DNA of 5,295 nt. Origin: an uncultured Clostridia bacterium (GTDB lineage Bacteria; Bacillota; Clostridia; Christensenellales; Aristaeellaceae). Positions 1 to 5,295 of the stretch are shown here, one piece after another. Both the position numbers and the translations under genes were made by a program. Each line of letters opens with the position of its first letter. The stretch's first letter is position 1. The stretch spans positions 1 to 5,295 of the forward strand of contig CAKUCE010000217.1 of the NCBI GenBank assembly GCA_934643535.1, in the 5' to 3' direction. A model generated the notes under the pieces. It searched no databases. It was not told where the DNA came from and saw only the letters and a program-made list of their open reading frames with translations.

Positions 1-1
1 C

Positions 2-3000
2 GCGGCGGGCACCAATGAGATCAACGAGGTCATGGCGGCGGGCGGTCAGCTGGGCGTTGCCACAGAACATCTGTCCGACTTCACCCGTGTCATGATTGAC
101 CTCGGCAATTCCTGCGAGGACTTGAGCGCGGACGAGGCCGCAACGACCATCGCGCAGTTTGCCAACATCATGGGTACCAGCCAGAGCCAGTTTTCCAATA
201 TCGGCTCTACGCTGGTGGATCTGGGCAACAACTTTGCCACCACTGAAAAGCCCATCATGGAAATGGCGCACCGCATGGCAGGCGCGGGCAAGCAGGTCGG
301 TCTGACCGAAGCGCAGGTGCTGGGCTTTGCGGCGGCGCTGTCCTCCGTAGGCATCGAGGCACAGATGGGCGGCTCCGCCTTCTCCAAAGCGCTGGTCAAA
401 ATGGAGGTCGCATCGGAGACGGGCGGCGAAGCGTTGGAGGACTTCGGTAAAGTGGCCGGGATGACGGCGCAGCAGTTTAAAACGTTGTGGGACAATGACC
501 CCGCCGCTGCATTTCAGGCGTTTATTGTGGGCCTGTCCAAGCTGGACGATGAAGGCGAAAGCGCCATCAAGACGCTGTCGGACATCGGCATCAACGAGAT
601 TCGCCTGCGCGATACGCTGCTCCGTGCCACTAACGCAACCGAACTGTTCTCCCGTGCGCAGAACATGGCCAACGCCGCATGGAAGGAAAACACCGCGCTG
701 GCCACGGAAGCGGAGAAACGCTATGTCACCACCGCCAGCAAGCTCACGAACCTCAAAAACAAGGCGCTGCTGTTTGGACAGCAGATCGGTGACGATCTCA
801 ATCCCACCATCCAGAGCCTGATCGAAGGCGCGGATAATCTGCTGAGCAAGTTCCTTCAGATGGATGAAGCCCAGCGCAAGCAGATCATCCAGTATGCCGC
901 CATCGCTGCGGCCATTGGGCCGGTATTGCTGCTCTTTGGCAAGGTGACCAAGGGCATCGGCAGCATCTCTACCGGCATCGGCAAGTTTGCCACGGCGGTT
1001 GGCAAGGCGGGCGGCGGGATCAAGGGCTTTCTGAGCGTGCTGGGCAACTCACCTGCCGTATGGCTGGCCATTGCCGCAGCGACTGTTTATGCTACCGTGG
1101 CCATTGCGGATTATGTGTCCGGCGCAAAGCAGGCCCGCGAAGCCCTCAAAGGAATGCAGGAAACCGCCGACAAGTGGAAAAGCACGGCGGCGGAGACGTT
1201 CTACGGGAACAGCGAGGGGCTCTCTTTCTTCGGTATGTCCAAGGAGGATTTCGTCAAGGACAAGCAGTCTGCACAGGAATGGCTGGACGGTCTGCTGGCC
1301 GTCTGGACAGATGGCGAGAAGGAAAGCAATGAGATCGTCGCTCATTGGACGGATTCGTTCAAAAGCCTGACGGACAGCACACGCACCGAACTGCAGGCGC
1401 TCAAGGAGACCGCCGACAAGAACGGCTATACCAGCGTATCTCAGGGGCTGGCAGCGGACATTCAGACGCTCGACCAGATGGACGCGGAGATCGAACGGCT
1501 GCTGAAAAAGCGCCAGAACGGCTTCCTGACTGAAAAGGAAAAAATTCGCCTGCAGGAGCTGATCGACACCCGTGAAGCCATTGAGGTCAAGTATCACCTG
1601 ACCCCGGAGGATGTGGACGGCTTCGATACCATCCGGCAGAAGCTGGAAGCAGAGGTCGCACGTGCGCAGGCTCGTGGCAAGCAGGATGCGGATGTATCCG
1701 TCTACGAAAACGCGCTGGTTGCCGCTGCCGAGGGGCTTGCCGCCGTCAATCAGCAGATTGATGCGCAGTACGACAAGGAATACGCGCTTATCCAGCTGAT
1801 TGAGGACAGCGCCGAACGGCAGGCTGCGCTGGATCAGCTGAACAGCGAGTACAACGAAAAGCGCCGGGCTGCTGCGATGGAATATGCCCAGCTGCTGGCC
1901 GACGTTGTCCTGCCCGTCTGGCAGCAGGAGGACATTCAGAAAGCTGCTGCCGATGTGGATGCGCTGACCCAAAAGCTCCGCGAATACAGCGCGGCGACGG
2001 AAACTGAAAAGCCTGCGCTGCTGGAAGACCTGAACGCGATCTCCGCCGCCATGGACGAGGGCGCGATGACCGAGTACATCGCCATGCTCACTCAGGTTCA
2101 GTCGCTTCTGGACAGCGGCATGACCGAGGGCGAGATTCAGGCCATGTTCCCGGAAATTGACTTTACGACGGCGCTGGAACAGATCGCGGCCATTCAGACC
2201 TTTCTCAACAATCGCGAGGTGGAGCTGCCCGGCCTGACCTCCATGTTTGGCGAAGCGCTGCCGGAAGAAGTCCTTAAAATCGCCACTGATCTCGATATGA
2301 CCGGCGCACAGGAGCGCTGGAACGCCTTTGCGGAAAATCCCGGTGCGATTACTACGGACGTGATTGTGTCCGGCTATCAGGAGGACGCTGCGGCACAGCA
2401 GCTGCAGCCCAAGGTGGAGGCGTTTATCGCCAAATACACCGAAATCCCGGAGGGCGCGGACAAGGCTGCGCTCACGCCGGAAGGGCTGATTGGGCTGGTC
2501 AGCGCCTATGCCGAAATCACAAATGGCGCGGATGTGTCGGGCCTGACTCCTGAAAACATCACCGCCATGGTCAGCGCCTACAAGGAACTGGCTGCAGGGG
2601 CGGACGTATCCACGCTGAAGCCCGCCGAGATCACCGCCTACATCTCCCAATACATGGAGAAAAACGGCGTGGACATGAGCGGGCTGTCCCCGGACGGGAT
2701 TACCGCCTTTGTACTGGCATATCAGGAAGTGACGGGCGGTGCGCTGACGACCGAGCTGACCCCGGACAACATCACGGCCATGGTGACCAAGTACCTCGAA
2801 GCGGAAAATGTGGATGTGTCCCAGCTTTCCTCTGCGCAGATCGAAGCCATTGTCAGCAAGTTTGCCGAGGCCACTGGCTGCGACAAGTCTGAGCTTTTGC
2901 AGAATTTCACGGCGTACATCGCCAAGTACGATGACAGCAACGCCGTCAAGCCCAAACTGTCCGTGACCGTCGGCATCTATGGCTATGATCTGATTGCCTA

Positions 3001-4453
3001 TAGAAAATTCATTGCGGAAAATCCCGTAGAAGTGCAGGGCATCGTCAAGCTGGGTGAGCTATACGAAAACCCGCAGGATGTGCTGCTTGACCCCAAAACG
3101 AAATTCTGGCAGGATGGGCAGGAAATCCCGGTGGAGGCAGTGCCCAAGGAACTGCTGACCGCCGACAAGGTAGCCGTGCTGGACGAGGACGGTACGCTGC
3201 ACGTCATGGTGGCCCCGGACGTGACCGGCGCACAGGAGTCTATTGACAAGCTGCGCACAGAAGTGGCCGAGGTGGATCAGTTTGGTACGACGGCGCTTGG
3301 CCGGGCTGCCGGTCTGATGCCTGTGACCTCTCTGGACATGATTGACTCCGCGCTGGATCGCATTGAAACGGCAAAAGGCCGCTTGGGCCAGTGGTGGAAT
3401 TTCCTGTTCGGCGGCGACAGCGGTATCATGAGCACGTTGGACACCAGCATGAAATACGATTTCCCGGCAGAACGGGTAGCCGAGCTTTCCACCTATGTGG
3501 CCGAAATCGTATCCGCCATCCAGCAGGGGCAGGAAGTAAAGCAGGAGGACTTGGATAACCTGCAAACCATTCTGACCTTCCTGCAGGCGCTGGATACCAA
3601 CGAGGTCGGCACTCACATTCTTGAAGGCGTGGGCGAAGGCATGACGGCGGCAGGCTGGGACAGCGACGCGGAAACGGTCGCCTCCAACCTTGAAGCGGCT
3701 CTGAACATGGCGTTGGACATCCATTCGCCCTCTCAGCGCGTTAAGCCCGTGGGCGAAAACGTGTCGGCGGGCGTAGGCGAAGGCATGAGCGGTTACGATT
3801 TTACCTCGGATGCCGGTGCCTTGGCAGCCAGCGTTGAAGCCGCTGTCACCAGCGCACTGCCGGGCGATGTTCTTTCGTCCTTTGGCACCAGCGCCGCAGA
3901 GGGTCTTGCCAGTGCGTTTTCGTCCTACAGCATGAGTTCAGCGGGAGCCAGCGTGGCTTCCGGTGTGCGCACGGCCGTCAGCGCTAATCTGACGACAGCG
4001 ACGCTTCGGTCTGCAGGCGTAAATGCCATGGCGGGTTTGCGAGCCGGTATTTTGGCCGGGCGCTCCGGCGTGATCTCCGCCATGCGCTCTGCTGCCCGCG
4101 AAGCCGTGAACGCTGCGAAAAAGGAACTCAAAATCAAGAGTCCGTCGCAGGTGTTCCGGGATGAGGTCGGCGTGATGACCATGCGCGGCTTCGGCGCAGG
4201 AGTACTGAAGGAAAGCAAGGAGCAGGCAAAGGTTATCCGCAACGCCTCCCGCTTCCTGACCGGCGAAGCACGGGAAGGCGCTATTGTCCAAAGCAGCAGC
4301 GACAACCGAAGAACCTATAACAACAGTGTGTCCTCTACCATTCAGGTACAGCAGATGGTGGTACGGGACGAGCAGGACATCCGCTCTCTGGCGGTAGAGA
4401 TTGCGACGCTGACCAGACGGCAGCAGCGCGGAAAGGGGCTGAGAATGGCATGA
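2..4453 (+). CDS. Phage tail tape measure protein, TP901 type (5' partial)
   Basis: This protein sets siphophage tail length: it lies in the tail tube lumen, is a scaffold for tube assembly, and is released at infection. The frame is open from base 2, so the true start lies upstream; 1483 residues are visible. Residues below count from the ATG at 32. Residues 1-240 match the TP901 tape measure core, with signature strings such as VDLGNNFATTE, GAGKQVGLTEAQ, SSVGIEAQMGGSAFSK and IRLRDTLLRATNA. Hydrophobic helices lie at about 285-303 and 341-359, as is usual in this family. Residues 365-760 look largely helical, with coiled-coil character near 517-625. Eight 24-residue repeats fill 798-968, and 973-1070 looks beta-rich. 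The end (1195-1392) is glycine-rich with two SPSQ motifs, followed by a basic tail (TRRQQRGKG). I recognise no transglycosylase or peptidase domain. The stop overlaps the Dit start. The family call is very secure; the domain limits are approximate. Confidence 0.96.
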   Translation, partial: AAGTNEINEVMAAGGQLGVATEHLSDFTRVMIDLGNSCEDLSADEAATTIAQFANIMGTSQSQFSNIGSTLVDLGNNFATTEKPIMEMAHRMAGAGKQVGLTEAQVLGFAAALSSVGIEAQMGGSAFSKALVKMEVASETGGEALEDFGKVAGMTAQQFKTLWDNDPAAAFQAFIVGLSKLDDEGESAIKTLSDIGINEIRLRDTLLRATNATELFSRAQNMANAAWKENTALATEAEKRYVTTASKLTNLKNKALLFGQQIGDDLNPTIQSLIEGADNLLSKFLQMDEAQRKQIIQYAAIAAAIGPVLLLFGKVTKGIGSISTGIGKFATAVGKAGGGIKGFLSVLGNSPAVWLAIAAATVYATVAIADYVSGAKQAREALKGMQETADKWKSTAAETFYGNSEGLSFFGMSKEDFVKDKQSAQEWLDGLLAVWTDGEKESNEIVAHWTDSFKSLTDSTRTELQALKETADKNGYTSVSQGLAADIQTLDQMDAEIERLLKKRQNGFLTEKEKIRLQELIDTREAIEVKYHLTPEDVDGFDTIRQKLEAEVARAQARGKQDADVSVYENALVAAAEGLAAVNQQIDAQYDKEYALIQLIEDSAERQAALDQLNSEYNEKRRAAAMEYAQLLADVVLPVWQQEDIQKAAADVDALTQKLREYSAATETEKPALLEDLNAISAAMDEGAMTEYIAMLTQVQSLLDSGMTEGEIQAMFPEIDFTTALEQIAAIQTFLNNREVELPGLTSMFGEALPEEVLKIATDLDMTGAQERWNAFAENPGAITTDVIVSGYQEDAAAQQLQPKVEAFIAKYTEIPEGADKAALTPEGLIGLVSAYAEITNGADVSGLTPENITAMVSAYKELAAGADVSTLKPAEITAYISQYMEKNGVDMSGLSPDGITAFVLAYQEVTGGALTTELTPDNITAMVTKYLEAENVDVSQLSSAQIEAIVSKFAEATGCDKSELLQNFTAYIAKYDDSNAVKPKLSVTVGIYGYDLIAYRKFIAENPVEVQGIVKLGELYENPQDVLLDPKTKFWQDGQEIPVEAVPKELLTADKVAVLDEDGTLHVMVAPDVTGAQESIDKLRTEVAEVDQFGTTALGRAAGLMPVTSLDMIDSALDRIETAKGRLGQWWNFLFGGDSGIMSTLDTSMKYDFPAERVAELSTYVAEIVSAIQQGQEVKQEDLDNLQTILTFLQALDTNEVGTHILEGVGEGMTAAGWDSDAETVASNLEAALNMALDIHSPSQRVKPVGENVSAGVGEGMSGYDFTSDAGALAASVEAAVTSALPGDVLSSFGTSAAEGLASAFSSYSMSSAGASVASGVRTAVSANLTTATLRSAGVNAMAGLRAGILAGRSGVISAMRSAAREAVNAAKKELKIKSPSQVFRDEVGVMTMRGFGAGVLKESKEQAKVIRNASRFLTGEAREGAIVQSSSDNRRTYNNSVSSTIQVQQMVVRDEQDIRSLAVEIATLTRRQQRGKGLRMA
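2298..2314 (+). repeat. 17-base exact direct repeat, copy 1 (copy 2 at 3222-3238)
   Basis: TGACCGGCGCACAGGAG occurs here and again at 3222-3238. The copies are 924 bases apart, exactly 308 codons, so they are in the same frame. They encode (M/V)TGAQE at residues 756-761 and 1064-1069. Together they bracket the 24-residue repeat array and the beta-rich segment that follows. Confidence 0.8.
2423..2935 (+). repeat. Eight tandem ~24-residue repeats in the tape measure protein
   Basis: Residues 798-968 (counted from the ATG at 32) consist of eight degenerate units of 22-24 residues. The consensus is roughly (M/F/L/I)V-S-x-Y-x-E-x-x-x-G-A-D-V-S-x-L-(T/K/S)-P-(E/D)-x-I-T-A. An aromatic residue recurs at 802, 826, 850, 874, 897, 921, 944 and 966, so spacing is 22-24 throughout. 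The 'L-T-P-E/D' turn followed by 'ITA' opens the next helix, suggesting a chain of short helix-turn-helix elements. The last two units are the most diverged. The DNA of the units has drifted too far for a simple recent tandem duplication. Tape measure proteins often contain periodic aromatic repeats, usually of about 11 residues, so this longer period is the notable part. The helix-turn-helix fold is inferred from sequence pattern only. Confidence 0.85.
3222..3238 (+). repeat. 17-base exact direct repeat, copy 2 (copy 1 at 2298-2314)
   Basis: This is the second in-frame copy of TGACCGGCGCACAGGAG, in the context APDVTGAQE. The flanking bases differ from copy 1, so the identity is confined to the motif and may reflect a conserved protein motif rather than a recent DNA event. 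Confidence 0.8.
3611..4201 (+). repeat. Glycine-rich C-terminal periodic units of the tape measure protein
   Basis: Five units each contain a short G-x-x-x-G(M/I/F/V) core: HILEGVGEGM (G1199), NVSAGVGEGM (G1247), SAAEGLASAF (G1291), NAMAGLRAGI (G1335) and MRGFGAGV (G1386). Spacing between the first glycines is 48, 44, 44 and 51 residues. Alanine-rich helices lie between them. Two units are linked to the motif LDIHSPSQ (1228-1235) or LKIKSPSQ (1366-1373), which recurs in C-terminal parts of TP901-type tape measures. The first two cores are nearly identical in DNA: 19 bases at 3626-3644 and 3770-3788 with one mismatch, 144 bases apart. In the third core the second glycine is replaced by serine. 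The function of these units is not known to me; the end of the protein is expected to contact the tail tip. Confidence 0.75.
4432..4443 (+). promoter_or_regulatory. Ribosome binding site of the distal tail gene
   Basis: AAAGGGG at 4432-4438 lies 11 bases before the ATG at 4450, and GAG at 4441-4443 lies 6 bases before it. Both are inside the last codons of the tape measure gene. The match is moderate. The 4-base ATGA overlap (4450-4453) suggests that Dit translation is coupled to termination of the tape measure protein. The nearby ATG at 4445 is in the tape measure frame and cannot start Dit. Confidence 0.6.
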
Positions 4454-5148
4454 ACGACTGGTTTTCTTGGAATGGCGTCAAATGCACGGAATATGGCATT
4501 CATGTACTGGAGCAGCCGCCGGTCACGCGCCCATCCGAGCGGGTGACGTTCACCGATGTGCCCGGTCGGTCGGGCAGCTTGACACTCCTGCAGGGGGACG
4601 ACGTGTATGACGACCTGACGCTGACGGCTGTCTGCATCATCTCGGACGCTTCACGCATCCCCGAAATCTGCACATGGTTGAAGGGCAGCGGAAAGATTGT
4701 CTTTGCCAACCGGCAGGGCGGTTTCTATGAGGGGCGGGTCGTCAATCAGATCCCGTTTGAGAAGATTCTGCGCGGCAATCCGCACCTCAGCTTCGCTGTG
4801 AATTTCCGCTGCCAGCCGTTCTGGTATCAGGAGAATGTGCCGGAGATCACTGTAACGACCTCCGGCACATTCATCAATAATCCCGGCAGCGTCTATTCCG
4901 AGCCGGTCATTACGGTGTATGGCTCCGGAGAAATCACCCTCATGGTGGGGATGACCATTGTGGAACTGGATGGCATTACGGACAGCATCACGCTGGACAG
5001 CCCGCTCATGGAAGCCTATCAAGGTGTGGTCAGCATGAACGGCTGCATGAGCGGTGATTTTCCGACGCTGCTGCCGGGTCAGAACGCCATTAGCTGGACT
5101 GGCAATGTGACGAAGGTCGTCATTCAGCCGAATTGGAGGTATCTGTAA
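4450..5148 (+). CDS. dit: Distal tail protein Dit (siphovirus tail component family)
   Basis: Dit forms the hexameric ring joining the tail tube to the baseplate or tail tip in phages of Gram-positive hosts, and carries the tail-associated lysin or receptor-binding proteins. The product is 232 residues, a normal length for a compact Dit. Its N-terminal half has the usual opening (WNGVKCTEYGIHVLEQPP, residues 7-24), the conserved loop VPGRSGSL (37-44) and a strand-rich core through the FRCQPFWYQ segment (119-127). The C-terminal half resembles the galectin-like domain: NNPGSVYSEPVITVYGSG (143-160), ITLDSPLMEAYQG (180-192), then LPGQNAISW (208-216) and a terminal PNWRYL typical of the family. 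It starts at the ATG overlapping the tape measure stop; no other start fits. Its position directly after the tape measure gene supports the call. There is no signal peptide or membrane segment, as expected for a virion part. Confidence 0.93.
   Translation: MNDWFSWNGVKCTEYGIHVLEQPPVTRPSERVTFTDVPGRSGSLTLLQGDDVYDDLTLTAVCIISDASRIPEICTWLKGSGKIVFANRQGGFYEGRVVNQIPFEKILRGNPHLSFAVNFRCQPFWYQENVPEITVTTSGTFINNPGSVYSEPVITVYGSGEITLMVGMTIVELDGITDSITLDSPLMEAYQGVVSMNGCMSGDFPTLLPGQNAISWTGNVTKVVIQPNWRYL
5135..5140 (+). promoter_or_regulatory. Strong Shine-Dalgarno for a gene starting at TTG 5149
   Basis: GGAGGT lies within the last codons of Dit, exactly 8 bases before the TTG at 5149, which itself directly follows the Dit TAA stop (5146-5148). 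This near-ideal match and spacing indicate that another gene was translated from this point as the next member of the tail operon. Confidence 0.7.
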
Positions 5149-5158
5149 TTGCTTCTGC

Positions 5159-5187
5159 TTGCTGATTTTACTTCAGTGTGTTATACT
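5159..5187 (+). promoter_or_regulatory. Candidate sigma-A promoter with extended -10
   Basis: TTGCTG (5159-5164) and TATACT (5182-5187) are separated by 17 bases. The -10 box is preceded by TG one base upstream (TGTTATACT from 5179), an extended -10 arrangement. The -35 matches only TTG of TTGACA. Transcription would start near 5194 and run off the window end, so the gene served, if any, is not visible. AT-rich DNA yields such matches by chance. Confidence 0.35.
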
Positions 5188-5191
5188 TTGA

Positions 5192-5219
5192 TCGATAAAT
5201 CGGAATTTGAATCTATCGA
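5192..5219. repeat. Inverted repeat TCGATA/TATCGA
   Basis: Perfect 6-base arms lie at 5192-5197 and 5214-5219, around a 16-base centre. Flanking bases do not extend the pairing. It sits just downstream of the candidate -10 box, where an operator could lie, but an arm this short could be chance. Confidence 0.3.
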
Positions 5220-5231
5220 AATCTTAACCTG

Positions 5232-5255
5232 TTAGCGGCTGTTATAAGCCGTTAA
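5232..5255. repeat. Hairpin-forming inverted repeat, 9-base arms
   Basis: TTAGCGGCT (5232-5240) pairs with AGCCGTTAA (5247-5255) around the 6-base loop GTTATA, with one G-T wobble. No T-run follows on the + strand, so it is not a classic terminator for the phage genes. It overlaps the TAG stop of the 28-codon frame. Confidence 0.55.
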
Positions 5256-5267
5256 TAAAATCCTCCG

Positions 5268-5290
5268 AAATCCTTGAAAACAAAGGATTT
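5268..5290. repeat. 8-7-8 perfect inverted repeat near the window end (att core or weak terminator)
   Basis: AAATCCTT (5268-5275) and AAGGATTT (5283-5290) are exact reverse complements around the 7-base centre GAAAACA. Five T residues (5288-5292) follow and overlap the right arm, so a weak rho-independent terminator is possible, but the stem has only two G-C pairs. Arms of 7-11 bases around a 6-8-base centre are also the geometry of tyrosine recombinase core sites. Which reading is right cannot be decided here. Confidence 0.5.
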
Positions 5291-5295
5291 TTCGC

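Larger units (their letters stand above)
5149..5235 (+). pseudogene. Start of the gene after Dit, closed after 28 codons (possible Tal remnant)
   Basis: A reading frame starts at TTG right after the Dit stop, with a GGAGGT ribosome site 8 bases upstream. It begins MLLLADFTSVCYTL and ends at TAG 5233-5235 after 28 residues. In Gram-positive siphophages the gene following Dit normally encodes a tail-associated lysin/endopeptidase (Tal) of several hundred residues, often starting this tightly. I cannot recognise a Tal N-terminus here. Base composition falls from about 55-60% GC to about 35% at this point. The simplest reading is that only the start signal, and perhaps a few codons, of the original gene remain, fused to unrelated DNA. 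Alternatives are a real 28-residue peptide or chance readthrough into a non-coding region. Where native phage sequence stops cannot be fixed from this sequence alone. Confidence 0.4.
5149..5295. other. AT-rich non-coding segment of foreign character at the window end
   Basis: Counting gives 52 G+C in 147 bases (35%), against roughly 55-60% in sampled stretches of the phage genes. No long frame is open on either strand. The segment holds three inverted repeats, a promoter-like sequence and several short A/T runs. It looks like an intergenic region of another replicon part, such as a mobile element end, integration site or host DNA beside a deleted prophage, rather than more tail operon. Confidence 0.55.

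Noticed and set aside
495..821. 108-codon frame on the + strand overlapping the tape measure core
   Set aside because: It is a +2/+3 shadow of highly conserved tape measure codons, rich in R, P, S and W, with no independent start signals.
1049..2650. 533-codon open frame on the minus strand inside the tape measure gene
   Set aside because: Its length comes from the codon bias of the sense gene. The product has a shadow-like composition (rich in H, R, Q, F, no recognisable domain), and its recurring 'LLCAGH' strings are simply the antisense of 'GAQE/GAKQAR' codons. There is no ribosome site or promoter evidence.
2423..2935. Repeats read as calcium-binding (EF-hand or dockerin-like) because of recurring G-A-D-V-S
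   Set aside because: The regular D-x-D-x-(D/N)-G loop of such sites is absent; only one acidic residue is conserved per unit.
3059..3724. 221-codon open frame on the minus strand
   Set aside because: It lies wholly antisense to a confidently assigned tape measure region, has the same shadow composition and has no family resemblance.
4651..5022. 123-codon frame antisense to Dit
   Set aside because: It overlaps the conserved Dit coding sequence entirely and shows no own features.
5176..5180. GTGTG resembling the 5' end (GUGYG) of a group II intron
   Set aside because: Five bases are too few. The sequence after it does not continue like a known group II intron start, and no catalytic domain V or reverse transcriptase is present in the remaining 115 bases.
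5268..5292. Strong rho-independent terminator ending the tail operon
   Set aside because: The stem has only two G-C pairs and the T-run is largely part of the right arm, so it is kept only as a weak alternative to a recombination site.

Overview
The window is part of the tail module of a siphovirus-type phage or prophage infecting a Gram-positive bacterium. It holds the 3' nine-tenths or so of a very large tail tape measure gene, a complete distal tail protein (Dit) gene, and 147 bases of AT-rich sequence of a different character running to the window end. Both genes are on the + strand and tightly packed (ATGA overlap). The gene order tape measure -> Dit, strong GGAGG-type ribosome sites, and about 55-60% GC (hand-counted on sample lines) suggest a Clostridia/Oscillospiraceae-like gut Firmicute host. 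The host assignment is inference, since nothing in the window names the organism.

Layout. Positions 2-4453 encode the tape measure protein, open at its 5' end (start codon outside the window). In order it carries a TP901-type tape measure core, two hydrophobic helices, a long helical/coiled-coil stretch, eight degenerate ~24-residue repeats, a probable beta-rich segment, and a glycine-rich C-terminal part with five 44-51-residue periodic units and two 'SPSQ' motifs. Positions 4450-5148 encode Dit (232 aa). A GGAGGT ribosome site at the end of Dit points at a TTG codon abutting the Dit stop. The expected next gene (tail-associated lysin/endopeptidase, Tal) should start there, but the frame closes after 28 codons.

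Positions 5149-5295 drop to about 35% GC (52 of 147) and hold three inverted repeats and an extended -10 promoter-like sequence. The last inverted repeat has 8-base arms around a 7-base centre. The break from dense phage coding to AT-rich palindromic DNA, with loss of the next tail gene, is the most notable point. It could be a prophage deletion junction, the edge of an inserted mobile element, or an assembly joint.

How the parts work together: the tape measure fills the tail tube lumen and sets tail length, and its C-terminal end meets the baseplate hub formed by Dit and, in intact phages, Tal. I see no undescribed defence or regulatory system. The interesting signals are the modular repeat architecture of the tape measure and the abrupt break after Dit.
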